A stretch of 64,000 nucleotides of DNA from Bosea sp. (in: a-proteobacteria) (GCF_023953965.1 NZ_JAMLIX010000002.1:62001-126000), one strand, 5' to 3'; shown: positions 1-8,734, counted from the first letter of the stretch. The notes: generated by a model from the sequence alone, not told the origin. Numbers and translations: made by a program.

Positions 1-547
1 GCCCGCCGGCAACAAGCCCTTCGGCCGCATCACCGCCTTCCACGGCCAGATGGGCATGTATGTCCGCGCGCTCGCCTATATGCTCAGCCACGGCTCGGAC
101 GGCATGCGCCAGGCGTCGGAGGACGCGGTGCTGAATGCCAACTATATCCGCGCCGGCCTCTCCGACCTGATGTCGCTGCCCTTCCCGGACCACCCCTCGA
201 TGCACGAGGTGCTGTTCGACGACGACTGGCTCAAGGGCACCGGCGTCTCGACGCTCGATTTCGCCAAGGCGATGATCGACGAGGGCTACCATCCGATGAC
301 GGTGTATTTCCCGCTCGTCGTCCATGGCGCCATGCTGATCGAGCCGACCGAGTCGGAATCGAAGGCGACGCTCGACCTCTTCATCGCCACGCTGCGCGAC
401 CTCGCCATGGCCGCCAAGGGCAACGACAAGGAGCGCTTCACCGGCGCCCCGCATCACGCCCCGATCCGCCGTCTCGACGAGACCCGCGCCGCGCGCCAGC
501 CCGTGCTGAAATGGGAGAAGCCGGCCCCGGCCGAGGCGGCGGAATAA
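1..547 (+). CDS. gcvPB: Glycine dehydrogenase (decarboxylating) subunit 2, C-terminal part
   Basis: This is the C-terminal 181 residues of the PLP-binding half of the glycine cleavage P-protein, which decarboxylates glycine and passes the aminomethyl group to lipoyl-GcvH. The frame is open from base 2, so the true start lies before the window. The ATG at 50 is internal: the 16 codons before it (PAGNKPFGRITAF) already match the family. Conserved stretches include GQMGMYVRALAY, NANYI and the family hallmark IEPTESESK near the end. The tail is basic and proline-rich, as is usual here. The split gcvPA/gcvPB arrangement is likely, with gcvPA upstream of the window, but this cannot be seen. Confidence 0.93.
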   Translation, partial: PAGNKPFGRITAFHGQMGMYVRALAYMLSHGSDGMRQASEDAVLNANYIRAGLSDLMSLPFPDHPSMHEVLFDDDWLKGTGVSTLDFAKAMIDEGYHPMTVYFPLVVHGAMLIEPTESESKATLDLFIATLRDLAMAAKGNDKERFTGAPHHAPIRRLDETRAARQPVLKWEKPAPAEAAE

Positions 548-628
548 CACCGCCGGCGATCTTAAGCCTTCCTTGACCATGTCGGGGAATGATGTCCCGG
601 TGCCGCTCCGCGCGGCCCGGGGGTTTTG

Positions 629-1855
629 ATGTCAGTGCGTTCCTCCATCCTTGCTGCTGCGGCCGCTCTCCTCCTGGCCTCGACGGCGCTCGTGCGTGCG
701 AACGAGCCGAGCTACGGCCCGAACACCTATGACCGCACGCTCGAGGCGCTGATCGCCCATGAGGACATCGCCAATCGCGGTGGTTGGCCGAAGGTGCCGG
801 CGGGCGCGACCGCGCTGAAGCCGGATTCGCAAGGGCCGGACGTCACCGCGCTGAAGCAGCGCCTCGTCGCCGGCGGCGATCTCGCGCCCGAGGCGGTGGA
901 CGGCGATGTCTATGATGCCGCCGTGACCGAGGCGGTGAAGCGCTTCCAGCGCCGCCACGGCCTGTCGGATCTCGGCACGGTCGGGCGGCTCACCCTGAAG
1001 GCGATGAACACGCCGGTCGAGGCACGCCTCAACCAGCTCACCGCCACGCTGGAGCGCCTCAAGGGCAACGGCTTCAACTTCGCCAGCCGCTATGTCGTGG
1101 TGAACATCCCCGGCGCCAGCGTCGAGGCGGTCGAGAACGGCACGGTCCGTGAGCGCCATCTCGCCATCGTCGGCCGGCCGGACCGGCCCTCGCCGGTGAT
1201 CCAGGCCAACATCACCTCGGTCAACCTCAACCCCTACTGGACGGTGCCGATGTCGATCGTGAAGGCCGACATCATCCCGCATATGCGCAAGGATCCAGGC
1301 TTCATCGCCAAGTCGAACATGAAGCTGCTGGGCGCCGAGAACAAGGAGATCGACCCGGCGAGCGTCAACTGGTCCGGCCTGACGAACCCCTATTTCTACG
1401 TCCGGCAGGAGCCGGGGCCGACCAACTCGCTCGGCCAGCTCAAGATCGACATGCCCAACAGCGATGCGGTCTATATGCACGACACGCCGAAGAAGAGCCT
1501 GTTCCGCAACGATGTGCGGTTCAACTCCTCCGGCTGCGCCCGCATCGAGGGCGTGCGCGACCTCGCCGCCTGGCTACTGGAAGGCTCGGAATGGACGCGG
1601 TCAGCGATCGAGGACGAGATCGCCAAGGGCGAGCGCAAGAACATCGCGCTGAAGAAGCCGGTGCCGGTCGCCTGGGTCTATCTCACCGGCTGGCAGGGGG
1701 CGGACGGGCAGGTCCAGTTCCGCGACGACATCTACGGGCTCGACACGCCGCAGGGCATCGTCACCTCGACGATCCAGCCGCGCAAGCCCAAGCCGAAGGC
1801 GGCGGCCCTCCCGCCGGCGCGCCCGGCCGCAGCGCCGGTGACGGCGAGCAACTGA
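629..1855 (+). CDS. Periplasmic L,D-transpeptidase, YcbB/YkuD type
   Basis: Makes 3-3 (L,D) cross-links in peptidoglycan, or attaches proteins to it, in the periplasm. The 408-residue protein has an N-terminal signal peptide (hydrophobic core about residues 6-22, RA/NEP-like cleavage). A peptidoglycan-binding-1 domain follows at about 65-135 (ALKQRL, FQRRHGL, TLKAMN), then a YkuD catalytic domain at about 150-340. The catalytic pair is visible: His284 in YMHDTP and Cys303 in SSGCAR, the SSGC form seen in YcbB-like enzymes. The tail is basic and Pro/Ala-rich. The ATG at 629 is preferred over the TTG at 626. The gene stands alone after gcvPB. The precise reaction (cross-linking or lipoprotein attachment) cannot be told from sequence. 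Confidence 0.88.
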   Translation: MSVRSSILAAAAALLLASTALVRANEPSYGPNTYDRTLEALIAHEDIANRGGWPKVPAGATALKPDSQGPDVTALKQRLVAGGDLAPEAVDGDVYDAAVTEAVKRFQRRHGLSDLGTVGRLTLKAMNTPVEARLNQLTATLERLKGNGFNFASRYVVVNIPGASVEAVENGTVRERHLAIVGRPDRPSPVIQANITSVNLNPYWTVPMSIVKADIIPHMRKDPGFIAKSNMKLLGAENKEIDPASVNWSGLTNPYFYVRQEPGPTNSLGQLKIDMPNSDAVYMHDTPKKSLFRNDVRFNSSGCARIEGVRDLAAWLLEGSEWTRSAIEDEIAKGERKNIALKKPVPVAWVYLTGWQGADGQVQFRDDIYGLDTPQGIVTSTIQPRKPKPKAAALPPARPAAAPVTASN

Positions 1856-1880
1856 TCCGGCTTCGAGCAAGCCCGCCCTT

Positions 1881-1920
1881 CGTCATTCCGGGTTCGCCCT
1901 GCGGGCGCCCCGGAATGACG
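1881..1920. repeat. Dispersed palindromic repeat, CGTCATTCCGGG family
   Basis: A 12-base arm at 1881-1892 (CGTCATTCCGGG) is repeated in reverse complement at 1909-1920, with a 16-base GC-rich centre. It can form a strong hairpin. The same arms recur at 34556-34598 and 52482-52612, and one arm stands alone near 19541, so it belongs to a dispersed family. It lies between the ends of two convergent genes. Confidence 0.8.
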
Positions 1921-1931
1921 AGCTTCGGAAG

Positions 1932-1962
1932 CAAAAACGCCGCGCTCGCAAGAGCGCGGCGT
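1932..1962 (-). terminator. Rho-independent terminator of the F0 operon
   Basis: A perfect 11-bp stem (1937-1947 with 1952-1962, loop GCAA) is followed on the minus strand by TTTTT (1936-1932). It sits 27 bases after the atpF stop. Confidence 0.85.
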
Positions 1963-1988
1963 CGAACCTTGCGGCGATCGGCTAAGCC

Positions 1989-2465
1989 TCAGTTGAGCTT
2001 GGCCTTGACCTCGCTGAGCCCGGCGGCGAAGGCGGCTTCGCCCGCCTTGCCGGCCATCTGGCCGCGCAGGATGGTCTCGGCTGCCCTGGTGGCGGCTTCG
2101 GCCGCCGCGGCGCGGACATCGGCCTCGGCCTGGCTTTCGGCCTGGGCGATCTTCTCCTCGGCCGCCTTGGTGCGGCGGGCGACGAAGTCCGCGAGCTTGG
2201 CCTCGGCTTCGCCCGCGAGGCGCTCGGCCTCCTCCTTGGCGGAGGCGATGATCCCGGCGGCCTCGGCCTCGGCGGCCTTGCGCTTGGCGTCGTATTCGGC
2301 GAGCAGCTTCTCGGCCTCCTGGCGCAGGCGGCGGGCTTCCGCCAGCTCCTGCGCGACCTTCTCGCCGCGGGCGTCGAGCGCCTTCACGATCGCGCCCGGC
2401 ACGCCGAACTTGACCAGGATGGCGAGGAAGATGACGAGCGCGACGCCGACCCAGAACGTATCCAT
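1989..2465 (-). CDS. atpF: F0F1 ATP synthase subunit b
   Basis: Subunit b of the peripheral stalk that holds F1 against the rotating c ring. The 158 residues consist of one N-terminal membrane segment (about 5-22, WVGVALVIFLAILV) and a long charged coiled coil rich in Ala, Glu, Lys and Arg. It is the last gene of atpI-B-E-F'-F on the minus strand, 11 bp after the b' gene, and is followed by a strong terminator. Alphaproteobacteria carry b and b' as two diverged genes; this one has no N-terminal extension, which marks it as b. Confidence 0.93.
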   Translation of the reverse strand: MDTFWVGVALVIFLAILVKFGVPGAIVKALDARGEKVAQELAEARRLRQEAEKLLAEYDAKRKAAEAEAAGIIASAKEEAERLAGEAEAKLADFVARRTKAAEEKIAQAESQAEADVRAAAAEAATRAAETILRGQMAGKAGEAAFAAGLSEVKAKLN

Positions 2466-2476
2466 CCGAACTCTCC

Positions 2477-3088
2477 TCAGCCCTTCGCCAGGGCCTGGTC
2501 GACAGCCGCCGCCGCCTCTCCGGCCTTGGGAGCCTGCCCGGTCAGCTTGGTGACGATCGCCGCGGCGACATCGCTGCCGAGATCGCGCACATTGCCCATC
2601 GCGTCGGACTTGGTCCTGGCGATGGTCGCCTCGGCCTCGGCGAGCTTGGCGGCGAGATCCGCCTCGGTGGCGTGGCGCTTGACGTCGCTGGCCTTGGCGC
2701 CGGCTTCGCGCGCGCTCTGGGCGATGCCCTGGGCGTTCTTGCGGGCCTCGGCCAGGGCCTTCTCATAGGCTTGCGCCATCTCCTCGGCCTTGGCCTGCAT
2801 CTGGCTTGCGTGGTCGAGGTCGCGGCCGATCGTGCTCGCCCGCTCCTCCATGATGGAGCCGAGCCGCGGCAGCGCGATCCTGGACATCAGCCAGTACAGC
2901 GCGCCGAAGCAGAGCGCGAGCCAGAACAGGTTGCTGGCGAAATGCGCGGGGTCGAAGGGCGGAAAGGACGATTTCTCGCCGGTCAGACCCGGCGTGGACG
3001 CTTCAGCCGCTCCCGCCAGCAGAGCGGCGAACGAGCCGACAGCCAGCGGCCATCCTTGTCGCGCGAACCCTGAAGATCGAACCGGCAT
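2477..3088 (-). CDS. atpF2: F0F1 ATP synthase subunit b' (second b-type stalk subunit)
   Basis: A diverged second copy of the b stalk subunit that pairs with b in photosynthetic and alphaproteobacterial enzymes. It has 203 residues: an N-terminal extension of about 45 residues containing a hydrophobic stretch (residues 13-28), then FPPFDPAHFASNLFW, the family's usual lead-in, a membrane segment (about 52-70), and a coiled coil to the end. The length and extension separate it from the b gene immediately downstream. It is co-transcribed with atpE and atpF. Confidence 0.9.
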   Translation of the reverse strand: MPVRSSGFARQGWPLAVGSFAALLAGAAEASTPGLTGEKSSFPPFDPAHFASNLFWLALCFGALYWLMSRIALPRLGSIMEERASTIGRDLDHASQMQAKAEEMAQAYEKALAEARKNAQGIAQSAREAGAKASDVKRHATEADLAAKLAEAEATIARTKSDAMGNVRDLGSDVAAAIVTKLTGQAPKAGEAAAAVDQALAKG

Positions 3089-3178
3089 GGCGAGCCTTTC
3101 AGCGCTTAAGACTTGGAAACCGCCGCGCGCGGGCCGGGATGGCCGCGACGCGCGACGAGGAGCGGCCGACGAAAAGCG

Positions 3179-3406
3179 TCAGACCACGAAGAGCAGCACG
3201 AGCGCGACGACGAAGGCGAAGATGCCCAGGCCTTCGGCGAGCGCCGCGCCGATGAAGGCGCGCGGGAACTGGCCGTCCGAGGCGGAGGGGTTGCGCAGCG
3301 CGCCCGAGAGGAAGTTGCCGAAGATGGTGCCGACGCCGATGGCGGCGAGGCCCATGCCGAGCGAGGCGAGGCCGGCGCCGATGAACTTGGCTGCAACAGG
3401 ATCCAT
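3179..3406 (-). CDS. atpE: F0F1 ATP synthase subunit c
   Basis: Proteolipid that forms the proton-driven rotor ring in the inner membrane. The 75 residues form two membrane helices joined by the polar loop around RNPSASDGQ. The proton-carrying carboxylate is Glu58 in the second helix (AALAEGLGIFAF). The glycine-rich first helix (GAGLASLGMGLAAIGVG) is typical. It lies between atpB and the b' gene on the minus strand. Confidence 0.96.
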   Translation of the reverse strand: MDPVAAKFIGAGLASLGMGLAAIGVGTIFGNFLSGALRNPSASDGQFPRAFIGAALAEGLGIFAFVVALVLLFVV

Positions 3407-3470
3407 GGTCTTTCTCCAGTGTGGAAGGTTTTGACGGGTGGGATGAACTCTCGCGCGCGTTGCGCGGCCT

Positions 3471-4235
3471 TCAGTGGCCGGGATGCAGCGCGTCGTTGAG
3501 ATAGACGCAGGTCAGGATCGCGAAGACGTAAGCCTGCAGGACGGCGACCAGGACCTCGAGCGCGGTCAGCGCGACCGCCAGCAAGAGCGGCAGCGGCGCG
3601 ATGGCGTAGTTCAGCACGGCGCCGGAGCCCAGCAGCACGACGACGAAGCCGCCGAAGACCTTGAGCGCGATATGGCCGGCGAGCATGTTGCCGAAGAGAC
3701 GAAGCGAGAGCGAGACCGGCCGCGAAAGGAACGAGACCGTCTCGATCAGCACCATGAAGGGCAGGAGCCAGCCGGGCACGCCGGACGGCACGAACAGGCC
3801 GAAGAAATGGCTACCATGCTTCATCACGCCGTAGACCACCACGATCGAGATGACGAGCAGCGCCAGCGCGGCGGTGACGATGATCTGGCTGGTGACGGTG
3901 AAGGAACCGGGAAGCAGGCCGAGCAGGTTCGAGGCCAGCACGAACATGAACAGCGAGAACACGAACGGGAAGAACCGCAGGCCGTCCTTGCCCATCACGC
4001 CCGTCATGGTCGCGGCCACGAATTCATAGGCCATCTCGGCGAGCGATTGCAGCCGGCCGGGAACGACCGCCCGCTGGCTCGAGCCATAGATCATGATCGC
4101 GGAGATGACGCCGATGACGATCACCATCCACAACGAGGTGTTGGTGAAGGACAAATCGAGGCCGAACGGCTTCAGCTCCACGATGGGAGCGATGTGGAAT
4201 TGGTGGATCGGATCGATTCCGCCGCCGGCCGCCAT
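3471..4235 (-). CDS. atpB: F0F1 ATP synthase subunit a
   Basis: Forms the two proton half-channels next to the c ring. The 254-residue polytopic protein begins MAAGGGIDPIHQF. I chose the ATG at 4235 because GAGGAACGAG precedes it and because the family begins at this point; longer readings extend into atpI. The key region near residues 178-200 contains RPVSLSLRLFGNMLAGH, which carries the essential arginine, and the C-terminal helix ends with LQAYVFAILTCVYLNDAL. Second gene of the F0 operon. Confidence 0.95.
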   Translation of the reverse strand: MAAGGGIDPIHQFHIAPIVELKPFGLDLSFTNTSLWMVIVIGVISAIMIYGSSQRAVVPGRLQSLAEMAYEFVAATMTGVMGKDGLRFFPFVFSLFMFVLASNLLGLLPGSFTVTSQIIVTAALALLVISIVVVYGVMKHGSHFFGLFVPSGVPGWLLPFMVLIETVSFLSRPVSLSLRLFGNMLAGHIALKVFGGFVVVLLGSGAVLNYAIAPLPLLLAVALTALEVLVAVLQAYVFAILTCVYLNDALHPGH

Positions 4236-4276
4236 GTCTCGTTCCTCGTCGCGCGGCCGGGAGGGCCGCCTTTCGA

Positions 4277-4627
4277 TCAATGCGTCTCCGGCCCGCCCTT
4301 CGACCCTGAGGTCGGACGCGAACCGAGCCGATAGACGGCCTTCAGGCCGGCGATGGTTCCGATCACCACGAAGGCGATCAGCAGGAACGGGGACGTTCCC
4401 AGCCACCGGTCGCCGAGGTACCCGATCAGGGCGCCCGCGATGATGCCGCCTGCGAGATCCGTCGCGGCGCGAAAGCCCGAGGACATCGCGCCCGCGAGCG
4501 CCTTGTCCTCTCCAGCCGGACCCGCGCCCGGCTTATCGTTCGCCTCGGCCCGCTGGATCGCGGACTTCAGGGAACCCAGTCTTGCGCGCAACTCCGGGTC
4601 TGAGGCGTTTGGGTCGGGTTCGGACAT
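4277..4627 (-). CDS. atpI: ATP synthase-associated protein I (AtpI/AtpZ type)
   Basis: A small membrane protein at the head of the F0 operon, thought to help c-ring assembly or Mg2+ supply in this family. It has 116 residues: a charged, coiled N-terminal third, then two membrane segments (about 56-75 and 82-100) containing the family core FRAATDLAGGIIAGALIGY and the GDRWLGTSP turn. The tail is soluble. The gap to atpB is 41 bp. It is not essential for ATP synthesis in other bacteria. Confidence 0.87.
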   Translation of the reverse strand: MSEPDPNASDPELRARLGSLKSAIQRAEANDKPGAGPAGEDKALAGAMSSGFRAATDLAGGIIAGALIGYLGDRWLGTSPFLLIAFVVIGTIAGLKAVYRLGSRPTSGSKGGPETH

Positions 4628-4975
4628 GGTCTTTGGCCTCCGTCTCGACCGCGTTTACGCCGCGATCCGGCGAAAAACCACTATAACCACGACCAAACCC
4701 GCGCATCGAGCCGTCGTCAGCACGGCCTCCTTTATTGGCAGCCCCCCGCGCTGTCAAGGCAGGTGGATAATGCTTAATTCATTGAAATATATGATAATTC
4801 TGGCAAGGTGCGACATTCTTGCCGCATTGCGGCAGCGAATGTGGCATTTTTTCAGCGGCGCCGGTGCATTTTGGCGCCTTCCGGGCGCGCTTCGCCGCCG
4901 GTCGCCGCGCCGATGGCGGTGGAGCGCGCCGATGCCGCTCTGGCCCCCCGCCGGAGGATGCTGCATAAGCGCGTC
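4628..4975. other. Divergent intergenic region between atpI and rnhB (348 bp)
   Basis: Holds the presumed promoter of the minus-strand F0 operon (see 4729-4757). On the rnhB side there is an AT-rich block at about 4768-4802, unusual in this GC-rich window. I see no further ORF with a convincing ribosome site. The reading frame of rnhB stays open back to 4808, so a longer RnhB cannot be excluded. Confidence 0.6.
4729..4757 (-). promoter_or_regulatory. Candidate sigma-70 promoter for atpI-B-E-F'-F
   Basis: On the minus strand, CTTGACA (-35 TTGACA at 4757-4752) is followed after 17 bases by TAAAGG (4734-4729). The CTTGAC form is typical of alphaproteobacterial housekeeping promoters. It would give a leader of roughly 95 bases before the atpI start. 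Confidence 0.5.
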
Positions 4976-5587
4976 ATGCCCGCCGATTTCAGCCGCGAAA
5001 CGCTCGCCATCGCCGCCGGCCGCTGGCCGCTCGCCGGCATCGACGAGGCCGGGCGCGGGCCGCTCGCGGGGCCCGTGGTGGCGGCCGCCGTGATCCTCGA
5101 TCCCGAGCGCGTGCCGGCCGGGCTCGACGATTCGAAGAAGCTGCCGGCGGCGATCCGCGAGGAGCTCTACGGCGAGATCATGGAGCGCGCGCTGGCGGTC
5201 TCGGTCGCCAGCGCCACGGCGGCCGAGATCGACGGCGTCAATATCCGCCAGGCGACGCTCAGGGCCATGTGCCGGGCCGCGGCGGCGCTGCCGCTCGCGC
5301 CTTTGCATGTGCTGGTCGACGGCAACGATCCCCCGGCGCTGGCCTGCGGCTGCGAGGCGATCATCCAGGGTGACGGGCAGATCGCCTCCATCGCCGCCGC
5401 CTCGATCGTCGCCAAGGTGACGCGCGACCGGATGATGGCGCGGCTGTGCCGGCGCTACCCGGCCTATGGCTTCTCCGCCCATGCCGGCTATGCGACGCCG
5501 CAGCACCGCCGCGCCATCGCCGAGCACGGCCCCTGCCCGGAGCATCGCTATTCCTTCGCGCCGGTGAAGGGCGTCTGGTTCCGGTAG
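4976..5587 (+). CDS. rnhB: Ribonuclease HII
   Basis: Cuts RNA in RNA-DNA hybrids and removes misincorporated ribonucleotides. With the ATG at 4976 the protein has 203 residues. Catalytic acids are visible: Asp23-Glu24 in AGIDEAGRGPLAG and the aspartate of LVDGN near residue 114. DDSKKL, AAASIVAKVTRDR and GYATPQH are also family signatures. The start is uncertain: GGAGG at 4953-4957 abuts the in-frame ATG at 4958 and is 18 bases from 4976. Residues before 4976 look unlike the family. The neighbouring ccrM on the same strand is 289 bp downstream. Confidence 0.93.
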   Translation: MPADFSRETLAIAAGRWPLAGIDEAGRGPLAGPVVAAAVILDPERVPAGLDDSKKLPAAIREELYGEIMERALAVSVASATAAEIDGVNIRQATLRAMCRAAAALPLAPLHVLVDGNDPPALACGCEAIIQGDGQIASIAAASIVAKVTRDRMMARLCRRYPAYGFSAHAGYATPQHRRAIAEHGPCPEHRYSFAPVKGVWFR

Positions 5588-5876
5588 GGCGGCATCCCGC
5601 AGGCCGCGCGCATGCTGCCGCAACGGCACGTCCGTAACCTTAATCGCCGTTAGGAATTTCCGTTCATTGCCAATGGGCTAGGCAAAAATTGCAGCCCCAG
5701 AATGGGACGCATTTTTTTTACAGCGGAAACCCGGCCTTTACCCTGACTGACCAATATCGCGCTCGTTGAAGTTGCGTAGCGGTCTTTGCGTCATGGGTAT
5801 CTCGCGTACCGGGACCGCCAGTGCTCCCGTCCGGATTCAGGTTTCGCGTACCGGACGGCCTGCGCTGGGGGCCCGG

Positions 5877-7010
5877 ATGAAGGCCAAGGGCCTTCCCAAA
5901 CACAGCCTTGCCGATCATAGCGGCACAGCCGCGGAGCTGCCGCTCGACCAGATTCTGGTCGGCGATTGCGTCGCGGCGATGAACGCCCTGCCGCCGGCGA
6001 GCGTCGACCTGATCTTCGCCGATCCGCCCTATAATCTCCAGCTCGGCGGCGATCTGCGCCGGCCCGACGACAGCCTCGTCGATGCCGTCGACGACGACTG
6101 GGACAAGTTCGCCTCCTTCTCCGATTACGACGCCTTCACCCGCGACTGGCTCACGGCGGCGCGCCGCCTGCTCAAGCCCGACGGGGCGCTGTGGGTGATC
6201 GGCAGCTACCACAATATCTTCCGCGTCGGCGCGACGTTGCAGGATCTCGGCTTCTGGATGCTGAACGACATCGTCTGGCGCAAGGCCAACCCGATGCCGA
6301 ACTTCCGCGGCCGGCGCTTCACCAACGCGCATGAGACGCTGATCTGGGCGGCACGCGGCGAAACCTCCAGATACACCTTCCATTACGAGGCGCTGAAGGG
6401 CGGCAACGACGACCTCCAGATGCGCTCGGACTGGTATCTGCCGCTCTGCACCGGCGAGGAGCGCCTGAAGGACGCCGGCGGCGCCAAGGTGCACCCGACG
6501 CAGAAGCCGGAAGCCCTGCTCGCCCGCGTGCTGCTCTCGGCCTCGAACCCCGGCGACGTCATCCTCGACCCGTTCTTCGGCACGGGCACGACCGGCGCCG
6601 TCGCCAAGGCGCTCGGCCGCCGCTTCATCGGCCTCGAGCGCGATCCGGTTTATGCGAAGGCTGCGCGTCAGCGCATCGCGGCGGTGACGCCGCTTGCGCC
6701 GGAAGCCTTCTCCGTCGCCCCCTCGAAGCGCAGCGAGCCGCGCGTGCCGTTCCTCAGCCTGGTCGAGGCCGGGCTGGTCAGGGCGGGCGAGACAGTCCAC
6801 GACGAGAAGCGCCGCCACAAGGCGACGGTGCGCGCCGACGGCACGCTGATCCTCGGGCCCGCGGTCGGCTCGATCCACAAGATCGGCGCGCTGGCGCAGG
6901 GCCTGCCGGCCTGCAACGGCTGGACCTTCTGGCATGTCGAGCGCAAGGGCGGGCTGACGGTCCTCGACGCGCTGCGCGGCGAGATCAGGGCGCGGATGGC
7001 GGCGGCCTGA
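5877..7010 (+). CDS. ccrM: Cell-cycle DNA adenine methyltransferase, GANTC-specific
   Basis: Methylates adenine in GANTC and links methylation state to the cell cycle in Alphaproteobacteria. From the ATG at 5877 the protein has 377 residues. This is a beta-class layout: catalytic motif IV DPPYNLQLGG (about 49-58) comes before the SAM-binding motif DPFFGTGTTG (about 229-238). The C-terminal 90 residues form the RAMA-like domain typical of CcrM. Upstream in-frame ATGs at 5766 and 5793 would add residues the family does not have. A GATTC (GANTC) site lies at about 5834 in the leader, which fits known methylation feedback on ccrM. The stop overlaps mutY by 26 bp tail to tail. Confidence 0.93.
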   Translation: MKAKGLPKHSLADHSGTAAELPLDQILVGDCVAAMNALPPASVDLIFADPPYNLQLGGDLRRPDDSLVDAVDDDWDKFASFSDYDAFTRDWLTAARRLLKPDGALWVIGSYHNIFRVGATLQDLGFWMLNDIVWRKANPMPNFRGRRFTNAHETLIWAARGETSRYTFHYEALKGGNDDLQMRSDWYLPLCTGEERLKDAGGAKVHPTQKPEALLARVLLSASNPGDVILDPFFGTGTTGAVAKALGRRFIGLERDPVYAKAARQRIAAVTPLAPEAFSVAPSKRSEPRVPFLSLVEAGLVRAGETVHDEKRRHKATVRADGTLILGPAVGSIHKIGALAQGLPACNGWTFWHVERKGGLTVLDALRGEIRARMAAA

Positions 7011-8058
7011 GCGCCGCCAATCCGGCTTCGACCACCTTCCGCATCAGGCTCGGCAGCGGTTCCTCGCCAAGCTCCGCCATGGGCGTGAAGCGCATGCCCC
7101 TCGGCGCCTGCGTGGCGACAGGCGCCTGCCCGACCAGCACCGACAATTCCAGTGGGAAATGCGTGAAGACGTGCCGCACCGGCTGCGCCAGCCTTTGCCA
7201 GCGCAAGGGCAGGGGCGCGTCCTGCGCGGCGCCGTCGAGCGCGTAATCGGCGCGCCATTCGCTGGTCGGCACCTCGGCCATGCCGCCGAGCAGGCCCTTG
7301 GCGGGGCGCGTGCGCAGCAGGAGCGCGCCATCCGCCCGCGCCAGCACGAAGGCGGCGCCGTAGCGCGTCGCCCCCGCCTTCTTCGGCGCCTTGCGCGGAA
7401 AGCTCTCCTGCGTGCCGGCTTTCCGCGCCCGGCAGGGCTCGCGCCAGGGGCAAAGCCCGCAGGCGGGGTTGCGCGGGGTGCAGATCGTGGCGCCGAGATC
7501 CATCAGGGCTTGAGCGAAATCGCCCGGCCGGTCCTGCGGCATCAGGCCCAGCACGCGCTCGCGGACCAGCGGCCGGGCGCCCGGCAGCTCGTCCTCGATC
7601 GCGAAGAGGCGGGTCATGACGCGCTCGACATTGCCGTCGACGGCCGCCGCCGGCCGGTCGAAGGCGATCGCCGCGACGGCCCCGGCCGTATAGGCGCCGA
7701 TGCCCGGCAGGGCGCGTAACGCCTCCTCGGTATCGGGAAAGCGGCCGCGATGCTCCGCCATCACCACCCTGGCGCAGGCGTGGAGATTGCGGGCGCGCGA
7801 ATAATAGCCGAGCCCGGCCCAGGCCTGCATGACCGCCTCGGACGGCGCCTCGGCCAGCGCCTTCACGGTCGGGAAGCGGGCCATGAAGCGCTCGTAATAA
7901 GGCTTCACCGCCCCGACCGTGGTCTGCTGCAGCATGATCTCGGAGGCCCAGACGCGGTAGGGATCGGGCCGCTCGCCCGCCCTTGCGCGCCAGGGCAGCG
8001 CGCGGCGGTGGCGGTCGTACCAGGCGAGAAGCTCGGCGGCGCGGGCCTTGGGCGTCAT
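6985..8058 (-). CDS. mutY: Adenine DNA glycosylase
   Basis: Removes adenine mispaired with 8-oxoguanine. 357 residues. The helix-hairpin-helix region reads LPGIGAYTAGAV (about 117-128). Catalytic residues are Glu40 (WASEIMLQQ) and Asp141 (VDGNVERV). The 4Fe-4S cluster cysteines are Cys193, 200, 203 and 209, with perfect C-X6-C-X2-C-X5-C spacing. A C-terminal NUDIX-like domain follows (about 228-350, LLRTRPAKGLLGGM). The ATG at 8058 follows GGCGGA closely. Its 3' end overlaps the end of ccrM by 26 bp. Confidence 0.95.
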   Translation of the reverse strand: MTPKARAAELLAWYDRHRRALPWRARAGERPDPYRVWASEIMLQQTTVGAVKPYYERFMARFPTVKALAEAPSEAVMQAWAGLGYYSRARNLHACARVVMAEHRGRFPDTEEALRALPGIGAYTAGAVAAIAFDRPAAAVDGNVERVMTRLFAIEDELPGARPLVRERVLGLMPQDRPGDFAQALMDLGATICTPRNPACGLCPWREPCRARKAGTQESFPRKAPKKAGATRYGAAFVLARADGALLLRTRPAKGLLGGMAEVPTSEWRADYALDGAAQDAPLPLRWQRLAQPVRHVFTHFPLELSVLVGQAPVATQAPRGMRFTPMAELGEEPLPSLMRKVVEAGLAALRPPPSAP

Positions 8059-8145
8059 GTCCGCCGATGTAGCGCAGCCGGCCGCCATCGCAAGCGTCTT
8101 GATGTCCCGCTTGCGGGCTGCGGCGCCTGCGCCCACAATGAAATC

Positions 8146-8643
8146 ATGTCCGCCAAACCGCTCGCCGAGCTGATCGACGACTGCATCGCACCCGTGCTCG
8201 CCGCGCAGGGTTTCGCGGGGCGCGCCATCATCACGCTCTGGCCGGAGATCGTGGGCGAGCGGCTGGCGGCGCGCTCGCACCCGCTCAGGATCGATTGGCC
8301 GCGCCGCCGGCCGGCGCCGGGCGAGCCGTCGGAGCCGGCGACGATGGTGGTGCGCGTCGAGGGCGCCTTCGCGCTCGAGATGCAGCAGCTCGGGCCGCTC
8401 GTGGTCGAGCGCGTCAACACCCATCTCGGCTGGCGCGCCGTCGGCAGGCTCGTGCTCAAGCAGGGCCCGGTCGCCGTGCCGCCCGCGCCGAAGCCGGTGC
8501 CTGAGCTCGACCAGGAGGCTGCGGTACGCGTCGCGGCGCAGGTTTCCGGCGTCGTGGACGAGCGCCTGCGCCAGGCGCTCGCCCGGCTCGGCCGGGCGGT
8601 GGCGCTCGAGGCGCAGGCGCGCGCCGACGACACGGCTTCGTGA
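8146..8643 (+). CDS. DUF721 (DciA-like) protein
   Basis: 165 residues of the DUF721 family. DciA members load the replicative helicase DnaB in bacteria without DnaC; this function is inferred from the family. The N-terminal half (ELIDDCIAPVLAAQGF, TLWPEIVGERLAARSHPL) and the VRVEGAFALEMQQLGPLVVERVN core carry the family pattern. The C-terminal 60 residues are Ala/Pro-rich with a short coiled stretch. It is divergent from mutY (87 bp apart) and followed by a DsbA-like gene and smc, a common alphaproteobacterial order. Confidence 0.75.
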   Translation: MSAKPLAELIDDCIAPVLAAQGFAGRAIITLWPEIVGERLAARSHPLRIDWPRRRPAPGEPSEPATMVVRVEGAFALEMQQLGPLVVERVNTHLGWRAVGRLVLKQGPVAVPPAPKPVPELDQEAAVRVAAQVSGVVDERLRQALARLGRAVALEAQARADDTAS

Positions 8644-8734
8644 GCGGCGTGCCGCGCGGCGCGATCTGCTCTTGCCACAATCGCGATGGTCACTATAGCT
8701 CCAACCGGTTTCGACCTTCCGAGGATCCTTCACG

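Noticed and set aside
5633..5655. A TTAA-N6-TTAG sequence upstream of ccrM that resembles a CtrA box.
   Set aside because: The spacing is six, not seven, and it is more than 200 bp from the start. Too weak to call, although ccrM is a CtrA target in Caulobacter.
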